The notes under the pieces were generated by a model. The model was not told where the DNA came from. It made no database searches and saw nothing but the letters and a program-made list of their open reading frames with translations. The position numbers and the translations under genes were made by a program. A stretch of 64,000 nt of DNA from Allobosea sp. CRIB-10 (GTDB lineage: Bacteria > Pseudomonadota > Alphaproteobacteria > Rhizobiales > Beijerinckiaceae): NCBI RefSeq assembly GCF_900112185.1, contig NZ_FOKP01000002.1, positions 372,001 through 436,000 of the forward strand, in the 5' to 3' direction. This document shows, in pieces, positions 54,876 to 62,921 of this stretch (position 1 is the first letter of the stretch; each line of letters begins with the position of its first letter).

Positions 54876-56165
54876 TCAGCCAGCAACCGGCTCGACACCG
54901 CACCATTCGGCAACGAAGAGCGCCATCGTACCGGTGATGCGCTTCAGCGAGGCAAGACTGACGCGCTCGTCGAAAGCGTGGATGTTCTGTGAGATCGGCC
55001 CGTAGCAGAGCGCCGGCACCTTGTCGTAGAGCGCATAGACGCGGGTATCGAGATAACCGGGAGTCATAAAGCTCTTCAGCGCCTTGCCGGTCGAGGCCTT
55101 GTGGGCATTGCCGAGCACGGCCTCGGCCTCGCTACCGGGCTCGAGCACATAACCTTCCGACCAGAAGCCGTTGAAGACGACCTTGGGCGGGTTGTTGGAG
55201 AGGAAGGTGTCGGAGCGCGCGAAAGCCAGCACCTTGGCCTCGATGCGCTTGCCGAGTTCCTCGGCCGACATGCCGGGATAGAGCCCGATCCGGCAATCGA
55301 CCCGGCACCAGCACGGCACGGACGAAGCCCAGTCACCGCCCTCGATCTTGCCGATGTTGAGGTTGATCGGGTGGGCGATGTCCTCGAAATGCTTCCGGCC
55401 GTGCTTCTCGCGATTGAGCTCCTCTTCGAGTTCCCGCAGCGCGGCGACGACGCGATAAGCCGCATCGATCGCATTGGCACCGACGCCCATCTCGCGGACA
55501 TGCACCGGGACGCCGCGGACCTCGAACTGGAACCAGAGCACGCCGGTATTGGCGCGCACCAGCATCTCCTCCTCCGGCTCGGGGATCAGCACCGCATCGG
55601 CCCTGTAGCCGCGTAAGTGCGTCATCAACGCGCCGTTGCCGGTCGATTCCTCCTCGACCACCGACTGGACATAGACGGTTCCCGCCGGCTGGAGGCCGAT
55701 GCGCCGGAGCGCATCGAGGCAGAAGAGATTGGCCGCCCCGCCGGCCTTCATGTCGGCGCCGCCGCGTCCATAGAGCCAGTCACCCTCGATCACGGGGTCG
55801 AAGGGCGGATGCGTCCAGAGCTCGGCCGGGCCGGTCGGCACCACATCCACGTGAGACTGCAGAATCAGCGAGCGACCCGTCTCCTCGCGCGGATGATGGA
55901 TGCCGACGACGATCGGCGCGTCCGAATGCGTCTCCGAGAACGGCGCGCCGCCGGGATGGCGACCGATCGCCTCGCGATCCATCGCGAAGCGGTCCATGGT
56001 GAAGCCGCGCTGCTTCAAGGCCCGGAAGATGAAGTCCTGGACGGTGTGCTCGTCGCCGCGCGTCGAAGGAAAGCGGATCATCTCCTGGGTGAAGGCGATC
56101 TGCTCCGCAAAGCCTTCTTCGACAGATGCGAGGATGCGGTCGCGCAGGGCGGGATCGAGCGGCAT
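54876..56165 (-). CDS. M20 family metallo-amidohydrolase (ArgE/DapE/carboxypeptidase-like)
   Basis: Zinc-dependent deacylase or peptidase of 429 residues. Metal and catalytic positions are visible: SHVDVVPTG (His, Asp), GGADMKAG (bridging Asp), VVEEEST (catalytic Glu-Glu), PEPEEE and the late NIHAFDE histidine. ATG 56165 is chosen because GGAG lies 9 bases upstream; an upstream ATG at 56195 has no site. It is cytoplasmic by lack of signal. Following a Dpp-type importer, it likely hydrolyses an amide bond in the imported compound (peptide, N-acyl amino acid or carbamoyl derivative). Confidence 0.9.
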   Translation of the reverse strand: MPLDPALRDRILASVEEGFAEQIAFTQEMIRFPSTRGDEHTVQDFIFRALKQRGFTMDRFAMDREAIGRHPGGAPFSETHSDAPIVVGIHHPREETGRSLILQSHVDVVPTGPAELWTHPPFDPVIEGDWLYGRGGADMKAGGAANLFCLDALRRIGLQPAGTVYVQSVVEEESTGNGALMTHLRGYRADAVLIPEPEEEMLVRANTGVLWFQFEVRGVPVHVREMGVGANAIDAAYRVVAALRELEEELNREKHGRKHFEDIAHPINLNIGKIEGGDWASSVPCWCRVDCRIGLYPGMSAEELGKRIEAKVLAFARSDTFLSNNPPKVVFNGFWSEGYVLEPGSEAEAVLGNAHKASTGKALKSFMTPGYLDTRVYALYDKVPALCYGPISQNIHAFDERVSLASLKRITGTMALFVAEWCGVEPVAG

Positions 56166-56205
56166 GGCTGGGGTCTCCGGTAGATAGGCAGGCATTCGGC
56201 CGGCT

Positions 56206-56297
56206 CGTCATGGTCGGGCTTGACCCGACCATCTCGGAAACCAGCCATCTGGTCATGAGATTCTCGGGTCTGCGCTTCGCTACGCCCGAGAATGACG
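56206..56297. repeat. composite palindromic repeat, copy A
   Basis: Two palindromes in tandem: ATGGTCGGGC-TTG-ACCCGACCAT-like at 56210-56232 and ATTCTCGGG/CCCGAGAAT at 56260-56293. Read on the minus strand the element begins CGTCATTCTCGGGC and ends CCCGACCATGACG, the same architecture as the element at 59738-59813, in opposite orientation. It lies between the ATPase and M20 genes. Confidence 0.75.
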
Positions 56298-56305
56298 CAT
56301 GGAAC

Positions 56306-57916
56306 TCACCGCCCGAACCGCTCGCCGCCGGGGACGGCGGCGAGCAGCTGGCGGGTGTAGTCGTGCTGGGGAGCGGAAAAGAGCGCGGCGGTCGGGCCGG
56401 CCTCGACGATCCGGCCGCGCTGCATCACCGCGATCTTGTCGCAGATCTGCGCGGCGACGCGCAGATCGTGGGTGACGAACAGGATGGCGAGGCCGAGCCG
56501 CTGCTGGATATCCTTGATCAGCTTGAGGATCTGCGCCTGCACGGAGACGTCGAGCGCCGAAACCGCCTCGTCCGCGACGAGCACGTCGGGCTCGAGAGCG
56601 AGCGCGCGGGCGATGCCGATGCGCTGGCGCTGCCCGCCGGAGAATTCATGCGGGTAGCGGTCGATCGCATTGGCGGAGAGACCGACCAGCTCCAGCAACT
56701 CCTTCGCCCGCGCCAGCGCCTCCTTGCGCGAGACGCCATGCGCGACCGGCCCGTCCGAGATGATCCGACCGACCGTCTGGCGCGGATTGAGCGAGGCGAA
56801 CGGGTCCTGAAAGACCATCTGGATCCGCTTGCGATGCGGGCGCAGGGCGGCGACGCTGAGATCGGTAATGGTGAGATCGCCAAGCACGATACGGCCCGAA
56901 TCCGGCTCGATCAGGCGCAGGCAGCAGCGCCCGACCGTCGACTTGCCCGAGCCGGACTCGCCAACGAGGCCGAGCGTTTCGCCACGCGCCAGCGTGAAGC
57001 TGACATCGTCGGCTGCCCTCACCTCGCGGCCCGGGCGGAAGAAGGCGCGCTTGCGATAGACCTTGCCGAGCTTCTCGACGGTGAGCACCGGCTTGCTTTC
57101 CGGCAGCGGCGGCCGCTCCGGCGGCGTCAGCGAAGGCACGGCGGCGAGCAGCTTCTGCGTATAGGGATGGCGGGGCGAGCCCAGCACCTGATCGACCGTG
57201 CCCTCCTCGACCAGCACGCCCTTCTCCAGCACGGCGATGCGGTCGGCGATCTCGGCGACGACGCCCATGTCATGGGTGATGAACAGCACCGCTGTGCCGT
57301 GCTTGTGGCGGAGATTGTCGATCAGCTTGAGGATCTGCGCCTGCGTGGTCACGTCGAGCGCGGTGGTCGGCTCGTCGGCGATCAGCAGCTTCGGCTCGAG
57401 CGCCAGCGCCATCGCGATCATCACGCGCTGGCGCTGCCCGCCGGAGAGCTCGTGCGGATAGGCCCGCGCCAGGCGCTCCGGCTCGGGCAGGCCGACCTCG
57501 GTCAGGAGCGCGACGGCGCGGGCATAGCGCTCCGGCTTGCTCAATAGCTTATGCGCCTCGAAGGTCTCGACGATCTGGTCGGCGACGCGCATGACCGGGT
57601 TGAGCGAGGTCATCGGCTCCTGGAAGATCATGCCGACCTCGCGGCCGCGTACGTCCTGCATCGCGTCTTCCGAGAGCGCGAGGAGGTCGCGACCGGCGAG
57701 CCTGATCGCTCCGCCGACCGGCTTCACCGCCTTGGGCAAGAGGCCCATCACGGCATGGGCGATCATCGACTTGCCGGAACCGGATTCGCCGACGACGCAG
57801 AGCGTCTCGCCCGCGGCAATGCGAAGCGTCGCATCCTCGACCGCATAGGGGCGGTCGGCCATCACAGGCAGAGCGAGCTTCAGGCCTTCGATCGAGAGGA
57901 CGGGCTCGGCCATCAT
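56306..57916 (-). CDS. fused Dpp-type ATP-binding protein (DppD-DppF in one chain)
   Basis: A 536-residue protein with two complete ABC domains, as in GsiA/YejF-type ATPases. Domain 1 (about 1-260) has Walker A GESGSGKS at 43-50, LSGGQRQRV and [13 protein letters not shown]. Domain 2 (about 280-536) has [17 protein letters not shown] and [13 protein letters not shown]: the Walker B reads DEA in place of the usual DEP, with the catalytic glutamate kept. ATG 57916 overlaps the DppC stop (ATGA); ATG 57913 is equally possible. It powers the permeases encoded just upstream. Confidence 0.92.
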   Translation of the reverse strand: MMAEPVLSIEGLKLALPVMADRPYAVEDATLRIAAGETLCVVGESGSGKSMIAHAVMGLLPKAVKPVGGAIRLAGRDLLALSEDAMQDVRGREVGMIFQEPMTSLNPVMRVADQIVETFEAHKLLSKPERYARAVALLTEVGLPEPERLARAYPHELSGGQRQRVMIAMALALEPKLLIADEPTTALDVTTQAQILKLIDNLRHKHGTAVLFITHDMGVVAEIADRIAVLEKGVLVEEGTVDQVLGSPRHPYTQKLLAAVPSLTPPERPPLPESKPVLTVEKLGKVYRKRAFFRPGREVRAADDVSFTLARGETLGLVGESGSGKSTVGRCCLRLIEPDSGRIVLGDLTITDLSVAALRPHRKRIQMVFQDPFASLNPRQTVGRIISDGPVAHGVSRKEALARAKELLELVGLSANAIDRYPHEFSGGQRQRIGIARALALEPDVLVADEAVSALDVSVQAQILKLIKDIQQRLGLAILFVTHDLRVAAQICDKIAVMQRGRIVEAGPTAALFSAPQHDYTRQLLAAVPGGERFGR

Positions 57917-58749
57917 TCCCTCTCCCGAGCCAGGCGCGGGTTCATCGCATCGTTCAGCCCTTCGCCGGCGAGATTGAGCGCCAGCACGGTCAGGAAGATC
58001 GCGACACCCGGGAAGAAGCTGATCCACCAGGCGTCGAGCAGGCGGGTGCGGCCGGCGCCGACCATGTAGCCCCAGCTCATCAGATTGGGATCGCCGAGGC
58101 CCAGGAAGGAGAGCGAGGATTCGAGCAGGATCGCCGAGCCGATCATCAGCGAGCCCATCACGATGATCGGCGCGATCGTGTTGGGCAGGACCTGGCTCCA
58201 GATGATGCGCGAGGTCGGCTGGCCGATGGTGATCGCCGCCTGGACGTATTCGCGCGTCTTCAGCGAGAGCACTTCGCCGCGCACCAGCCGCGCCACCGGC
58301 GGCCAGCTCACCACGCCGATCGCGAGCACGATCGAGCCGAGCTTGGGCTGCAGGATCGCGACGAGGACGATGGCGAGCGCGAAGGAGGGAATGGTCTGGA
58401 AGAACTCGGTGAAGCGCATCAGCGCATCGTCGATAATGCCGCCGGCATAGCCGGCGATGGCGCCGAGCGGCACGCCGATCAGCAGCGCGACCAGCGTCGA
58501 GACCAGCCCGATCGTCAGCGAGACGCGGGCGCCGTGCGCCAGGCCCGAGGCGATGTCGCGCCCGAGCGTATCGGTGCCGAGCGGGAAGCGGTCCATCACG
58601 AAGGGCGCGAGGAAGGGCCGCGCCACCGTCCGCCAGGGCGATTGCGGATAGAGCTGCGGGGCGATAATCGCGAACAGGATCACCACGATCAGGATGGCAA
58701 GGCCGATCAGGGCGCCGCGATTGCGGGAAAAGCGCTCAAGGAAGCTCAT
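57913..58749 (-). CDS. Dpp-type ABC transporter permease (DppC family)
   Basis: Permease of 278 residues. FPLGTDTLGRDIASGLAHGARVSL and the coupling-loop segment EYVQAAITIGQPTSRIIWSQVLPN identify the family. Overlaps of 4 bases join it to dppB upstream and the fused ATPase downstream. Confidence 0.93.
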   Translation of the reverse strand: MSFLERFSRNRGALIGLAILIVVILFAIIAPQLYPQSPWRTVARPFLAPFVMDRFPLGTDTLGRDIASGLAHGARVSLTIGLVSTLVALLIGVPLGAIAGYAGGIIDDALMRFTEFFQTIPSFALAIVLVAILQPKLGSIVLAIGVVSWPPVARLVRGEVLSLKTREYVQAAITIGQPTSRIIWSQVLPNTIAPIIVMGSLMIGSAILLESSLSFLGLGDPNLMSWGYMVGAGRTRLLDAWWISFFPGVAIFLTVLALNLAGEGLNDAMNPRLARERE

Positions 58750-59723
58750 GACACCGCCTCGATGCGCGGATCCGCCAATCGGTAGACGAGATCGGTCAGG
58801 ATGTTGAAGCCGACGACCATAGCCGAGGACATGAAGAAGACGCCGAGCAGCACCGAATAGTCGCGCTGCACCAGCGCATCGAACATCAACCGGCCGATGC
58901 CGGGCCAGGCGAAGACAGTCTCGGTCAGCACCGCGCCGCCGACGAGTTGGCCGGCCTGAAGGCCCGCCAGCGTCACCACCGGCAGGATAGCGTTGCGGGC
59001 GACGTGGCGGCGCGAGATCACGCCGGGGCTGAGGCCCTTGGCGCGGGCGGTCTTGACGAAATCGGCGCCGGCGACCTCGAGCATCGAGGCCCGCATCATC
59101 CGCGCATAGAGCGCGGTGAAGAAGAGGCCGAGCGTCAGGGCCGGCAGGACGAGGTGGCTGGCGATATCGAACGCACGGGCGAGCCCGGTATAGTTGGCAC
59201 CGATGGTCTCGTAGCCGACATTGGGTACGAGGCCGAGCTTCAGCGAGAAGACGATCTGGCTCATCAGCGCCACCCAGAACAGCGGCGTCGCATAGAAGAT
59301 GAGCGCCAGCGTGGTGATGACGCTGTCCTGCCAGCCGCCGGCGCGGCGGGCGGCGAGCGCGCCCATCAAGGTCCCCAGGCCGAGCGAGACGATGAAGGCG
59401 GCGCCGGTCAGCAGCAACGTCGCCGGCAGGCGGTCGAGGATCAGGCTGAGCACGCTCTGCTGCTGGCGGTAGCTGAAGCCGAGATCGAAGGTCAGATAGC
59501 CCTTGAGATAGACCCAGAGCTGGGTCAGCAGCGGCTGGTCGAGGCCGAAGCGCTCGCGCAACTGGATCAGCAATTGCTCGTCGGCAGCGCCGGCTTCGCC
59601 GGCGAGCACCTGCGCCGGATCGCCCGGCGCGGCCCGGATCAGGAAGAAGTTCAGCACCGCGATGGCGAAGAGGACGACGATCCCCTTCGCGAGCCGGCCG
59701 GCGAGAAATTGCGCGAGGTTCAT
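58746..59723 (-). CDS. Dpp-type ABC transporter permease (DppB family)
   Basis: Permease of 325 residues with the DppB opening helix (LAKGIVVLFAIAVLNFFLIRAAPGDP), coupling loop DFVKTARAKGLSPGVISRRHVARN and FAWPGIGRLMFDAL. It is separated from the upstream binding-protein gene by 108 bases containing a composite repeat and a hairpin, so its expression may be lower than that of the binding protein. Confidence 0.93.
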   Translation of the reverse strand: MNLAQFLAGRLAKGIVVLFAIAVLNFFLIRAAPGDPAQVLAGEAGAADEQLLIQLRERFGLDQPLLTQLWVYLKGYLTFDLGFSYRQQQSVLSLILDRLPATLLLTGAAFIVSLGLGTLMGALAARRAGGWQDSVITTLALIFYATPLFWVALMSQIVFSLKLGLVPNVGYETIGANYTGLARAFDIASHLVLPALTLGLFFTALYARMMRASMLEVAGADFVKTARAKGLSPGVISRRHVARNAILPVVTLAGLQAGQLVGGAVLTETVFAWPGIGRLMFDALVQRDYSVLLGVFFMSSAMVVGFNILTDLVYRLADPRIEAVS

Positions 59724-59737
59724 TCAGGTTCCGCTGG

Positions 59738-59813
59738 CGTCATTCTCGGGCAAGCGCAGCGCAGACCCGAGAATCTCTTGCAGGAGATGCTCGGGTCAGG
59801 CCCGAGCATGACG
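59738..59813. repeat. composite palindromic repeat, copy B
   Basis: CATTCTCGGG/CCCGAGAATC stem (59741-59775) followed by a GATGCTCGGGT/CCCGAGCAT stem (about 59786-59809), ending CATGACG. It is an inverted relative of the element at 56206-56297; the two bracket the dppB-dppC-dppDF genes. Located in the gap between the binding-protein stop and dppB start. Confidence 0.75.
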
Positions 59814-59832
59814 TGATCCTGTCGGATCACGT
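59811..59832 (-). terminator. hairpin at the end of the binding-protein gene
   Basis: ACGTGATCC / GGATCACGT with loop TGTC, overlapping the first base of the stop codon of the minus-strand binding-protein gene. It probably attenuates transcription into, or protects the mRNA before, the permease genes. No T-run. Confidence 0.5.
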
Positions 59833-61388
59833 CACTCCTTCCAGGCATCCCGGAAGCCGTCGTTCACGCCGACGCCGGTGGTGACGAGGTTCTTGACGTT
59901 GCAGCGATAGATGGTCGGGAAGTCCATCTCGAGCAGCCAGAGCACCGGCAGTTCATCGGCAAGGAGCTTCTGCACTTTCGTATAAAGTTCCTGCCGCTCC
60001 TTCTCCGTCGGCGCGATCGCCGCCTCGGCGAAGAGCTTGTCGACCTCGGGGTTGGAATAGCCGCCGACATTGGCGAAGGGATTGCCCTTAGCGATGTTGC
60101 TGGTGATGTAGCTGCGCGCCACGCCCATGGCGGGATCGCCGAGCTGATAGAGGAAGTTGAAGTTGAGATCGAAATCCCAGTTGCTCGCCTTCTGTGTCCA
60201 GCCGGGCACGTCGGTGTTCTCGACCTGCACCTTGACGCCGACATCTTCGAGGTTCTGCTTGATCGCCTCGGTCCAGCGGGTCCAGGTCTCGCCATAGGGC
60301 AAATTGAGCAGGCGGATCGTCTCGCCCTTGTAGCCGGAGGCCTTGATCAGCTCTTTCGCCTTCTTCGGGTCGAAGGCGTATTTCGGCACGTCGTCCGAAT
60401 AGAACTTGGTCTTCGACGAGATCGGCCCGGTCGGCAGCTTGCCGAGCCCGCCCCAGACCACCTCGCGGCCGAATTCGCGGTCGATCGCATACATCAGCCC
60501 CTGGCGGAACTGCTTGTTGCCCAAAATGCCGTTGCGGACGTTCGGGGTGAGCCAGGCATGGGGGGCGAACATCTCCCAGCCCTTGGTGGTCATGCAGGTG
60601 TTCGGCAGCTTGGAGAGGCGGGCGACGTCGTAGACATCGACCGAGCCGCCGGTCAGCACGTCGACCTTGCCGGTTTCGTAGGCGACAGCGCGCGCCGCCG
60701 CATCGGGGATGATCTGCCAGTAGATCTCGTCGAGGTTGGGCTTGCCCTTCAGCCAGTAGTTCTCGTTCTTGACCAGGTGGATGTAGGAGCCCTTCTTCCA
60801 CTCCTTCAGCTTGAACGGGCCGGTGCCGATCGGCGTGTTGTTGGCCGGATTGGCGCGATAATCGGTGCCGTCATAGATGTGCTTGGGGATCATCGGCGCG
60901 GAGGCGACCTCCTGCGTCATGATCATCGGGCCGAAGGGCTGCTTCAGCGTGATCTTCACGGTGAGATCGTCGACCTTCTCGATCTTGTCGACCTGGGCGT
61001 TGACGATCGGGCGCCAGCGCGGATGGACCTCGCGCAGGAACTTGTCGAGGGTGAAGACGACGTCGTCTGCGGTGAACGGCTTGCCGTCATGCCAGGTCAC
61101 GCCCTCCTGCAGCTTGAAGGTGTAGACCTTGGCGTCCGCCGAGATCTCCCAGCTCTTGGCCAGCGAGGGCTGCGGCTCGAGCTTCTCGTTATAGCGCAGC
61201 AGGGATTCGTAGATGTTGCCGGCGACCATGTTGGTCGGGCCGTTCTGGTTGAGCCCCTGCATCAGCATCGGCGGCTCGGGCTGGACGACGACGTGGACCG
61301 TGCCGCCCTTCTTCGGTTCCTGCGCCTGCGCCACGCCGAGCGCCAGGACGGAGGCGGCGAGCGCCAGGCCAAATCTCAATCCGGTCAT
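59832..61388 (-). CDS. Dpp/Opp-type ABC transporter substrate-binding protein
   Basis: Solute-binding protein family 5, 518 residues. A Sec signal peptide (MTGLRFGLALAASVLALG) ends near residue 22 (AQA|Q); mature start PKKGGTVHVVVQPEPPML is typical. Further family segments are LQEGVTWHDGKPFTADDVVFTLDKF and NKQFRQGLMYAIDREF. ATG 61388 has GGGGGAG 7 bases upstream, which rules out the earlier in-frame ATGs. It heads the minus-strand importer operon, divergent from an IclR regulator. Confidence 0.93.
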   Translation of the reverse strand: MTGLRFGLALAASVLALGVAQAQEPKKGGTVHVVVQPEPPMLMQGLNQNGPTNMVAGNIYESLLRYNEKLEPQPSLAKSWEISADAKVYTFKLQEGVTWHDGKPFTADDVVFTLDKFLREVHPRWRPIVNAQVDKIEKVDDLTVKITLKQPFGPMIMTQEVASAPMIPKHIYDGTDYRANPANNTPIGTGPFKLKEWKKGSYIHLVKNENYWLKGKPNLDEIYWQIIPDAAARAVAYETGKVDVLTGGSVDVYDVARLSKLPNTCMTTKGWEMFAPHAWLTPNVRNGILGNKQFRQGLMYAIDREFGREVVWGGLGKLPTGPISSKTKFYSDDVPKYAFDPKKAKELIKASGYKGETIRLLNLPYGETWTRWTEAIKQNLEDVGVKVQVENTDVPGWTQKASNWDFDLNFNFLYQLGDPAMGVARSYITSNIAKGNPFANVGGYSNPEVDKLFAEAAIAPTEKERQELYTKVQKLLADELPVLWLLEMDFPTIYRCNVKNLVTTGVGVNDGFRDAWKE

Positions 61389-61471
61389 CGTCGTTCTCCC
61401 CCGTTGTTTCATTGGCAGCCGGTTCAGGCCGATCGCACCCGATCGGGCGCCCGTTGGCAAGCTCGGCAGAC

Positions 61472-61500
61472 ATGAAAGCGAGAGACAAAATCCGTGTCAA
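61472..61500 (-). promoter_or_regulatory. promoter of the Dpp-type operon
   Basis: On the minus strand TTGACA (61500-61495), a 17-base spacer and TTTCAT (61477-61472, four of six consensus matches) lie 84 bases upstream of the binding-protein ATG. The -35 is perfect. Confidence 0.5.
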
Positions 61501-61511
61501 GGATTGACATG

Positions 61512-61532
61512 GCGTGTTATTAGGCGACACGC
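61512..61532. promoter_or_regulatory. candidate IclR operator
   Basis: Inverted repeat GCGTGT (61512-61517) / ACACGC (61527-61532) with 9 bases between, just upstream of the minus-strand -35 box and 34 bases before the IclR gene. Its position between the divergent genes suits a regulator that controls both. Confidence 0.5.
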
Positions 61533-61565
61533 TTAGCAAACGACCATGGCGCACCCACATCTGCG

Positions 61566-62369
61566 ATGAACGACAAAGACGATGACAGGGCCGCGCAACT
61601 GCCACCGGGCGTGCCGATCGTCCGGGCCGTCGACCGCGCAATCGCCCTGCTGCGGGCTTTCCGGCCGGAGCAGCCGCGGCTGGGCCTCAGCGAGCTGGCC
61701 CGGCAGGTCGGGCTCGACAAGGGCACGACACGGCGCCTCCTGCTGACGCTGCAGCTCAACGAGCTCGTCGAATATGACGAGCATTCGCAGAGCTATGCGC
61801 TGGCCGTCGGGCTGATCGAGCTCGGCAGCGCGGTGACGACCGGCCGCGAACTGCGCGACATCGCCGGCCCCTATCTGACCGCGATTGCCGAGAAGACGGG
61901 CGCGACCGCCTTCATCTGGGTTCACATCGCCGGGCGCGGCCTTTGCGTCGATCGCGTCCGTGCCTCGCTGCCGCATGTTGACGCGACCTGGTTCGCGGTC
62001 GGGGCGCAGGCCCCGCTGAATTGCGGTGGTGGCCCGCGCGTGCTGCTGGCCTATCTCGACGACGAGCAGCGCCGGCTCGCTCTGTCGCTCGATCTGCCTA
62101 AGCGCGCGCCGGCGAGCCAGACCGATCCGGCGCTGCTCTGGCGCGAGGCCGACCGAATCCGGGCGCAGGGCTGGGAACTCGCCGCCGACGATTTCTTCAT
62201 CGGCCTGACCGGCGTCGGCGTGCCGATCTTCGACCGGTCGGGCGCGCTCGCCGGCGCGCTCAGCATCTCCTCCCTGACCTCGATCGTCGCGCCGGACGGG
62301 CACCCTGTGCATCTCGATGCGCTGCTCGACGCCGCGGCGCGGATCGGAGCGCGCCTGCTGCCGGGGTGA
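61566..62369 (+). CDS. IclR family transcriptional regulator
   Basis: Regulator of 267 residues. The winged HTH is at about 18-80 (VDRAIALLRAF, LSELARQVGLDKGTTRRLLLTLQ) and the GAF-like IclR effector domain follows (TGATAFIWVHIAGRGLCVDRV, GVGVPIFDRSGALAGALSISSL). It is divergent from the Dpp-type importer/M20 operon and is the likely sensor of its substrate or product. No good ribosome site precedes the ATG at 61566. Confidence 0.92.
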   Translation: MNDKDDDRAAQLPPGVPIVRAVDRAIALLRAFRPEQPRLGLSELARQVGLDKGTTRRLLLTLQLNELVEYDEHSQSYALAVGLIELGSAVTTGRELRDIAGPYLTAIAEKTGATAFIWVHIAGRGLCVDRVRASLPHVDATWFAVGAQAPLNCGGGPRVLLAYLDDEQRRLALSLDLPKRAPASQTDPALLWREADRIRAQGWELAADDFFIGLTGVGVPIFDRSGALAGALSISSLTSIVAPDGHPVHLDALLDAAARIGARLLPG

Positions 62370-62370
62370 G

Positions 62371-62802
62371 CTACCGCTCGATCCGGGTCGAGAGAATGAT
62401 CGAGGACATCGTACGCTCGACGCCTTCGAGCGCGCCGATCCGGTCGATCAGCCCGTCGAGCTCGCCGATCGAAGGCGCGACCACCACGGCGATCATGTCA
62501 AACTGGCCGCTGACCGAATGCAGCGTCCTGATCTCGGGAATGCGGCGTAATTCCGCCTCGACCCGGCCGGCGAGCTTCGGTAGGGCGGTGATCAGCACAT
62601 GTGCCTTGACCTGGCCCTTCTCGTAGTCCTCCGAGAGCCGCGCCGTGTAGCCGGCGATGACGCCGCGGCGCTCCAATCGCTCGATCCGGCTCTGCACCGT
62701 CGTGCGCGACAGGCCGAGCTTGCGGCCGAGCTCGGCCACCGGCGCGCGAGCGTTCTCGGTGAGCAGGGTCAGGAGATGGCGATCAGTCTGGTCTGTCGGC
62801 AT
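62371..62802 (-). CDS. Lrp/AsnC family transcriptional regulator
   Basis: Small regulator of 143 residues: N-terminal AsnC-type HTH (LLTENARAPVAELGRKLGLSRTTVQSRIERLE at about 12-45) and the C-terminal RAM effector domain (VKAHVLITALPK, VSGQFDMIAVVVAP). Its stop is only one base from the convergent IclR stop. It is divergent from the saccharopine-dehydrogenase-family gene, suggesting control of lysine or a related amino acid's catabolism, which is inference from position and family. Confidence 0.92.
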   Translation of the reverse strand: MPTDQTDRHLLTLLTENARAPVAELGRKLGLSRTTVQSRIERLERRGVIAGYTARLSEDYEKGQVKAHVLITALPKLAGRVEAELRRIPEIRTLHSVSGQFDMIAVVVAPSIGELDGLIDRIGALEGVERTMSSIILSTRIER

Positions 62803-62833
62803 AATGACGAGAGCTTACGGCGTTCTGCTGAAA

Positions 62834-62847
62834 ATTCCCATATGAAT
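62834..62847. promoter_or_regulatory. possible Lrp-type site
   Basis: ATTC-N6-GAAT (62834-62847) in an AT-richer part of the 119-base divergent gap between the Lrp-type and saccharopine-dehydrogenase-type genes. The arms are short, so this is only suggestive. Confidence 0.25.
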
Positions 62848-62921
62848 CGTCGCGTCGCCCGCTTCTAACCGACGAGCCATTCGGTGACTCTGTTCCCAGA
62901 AACAGATTCATCGGGGGAACC

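Noticed and set aside
54810-54992. Small plus-strand ORF behind a good AGGAGG site, overlapping the M20 3' end
   Set aside because: Mostly antisense to the M20 gene with no recognisable product; the start-site match is probably chance and the region forms the M20 terminator hairpin.
56206-59813. Inverted repeats as the ends of a transposon carrying the dpp genes
   Set aside because: No transposase or integrase, no target-site duplication seen, and the repeats look like self-complementary REP-type elements rather than IS ends.
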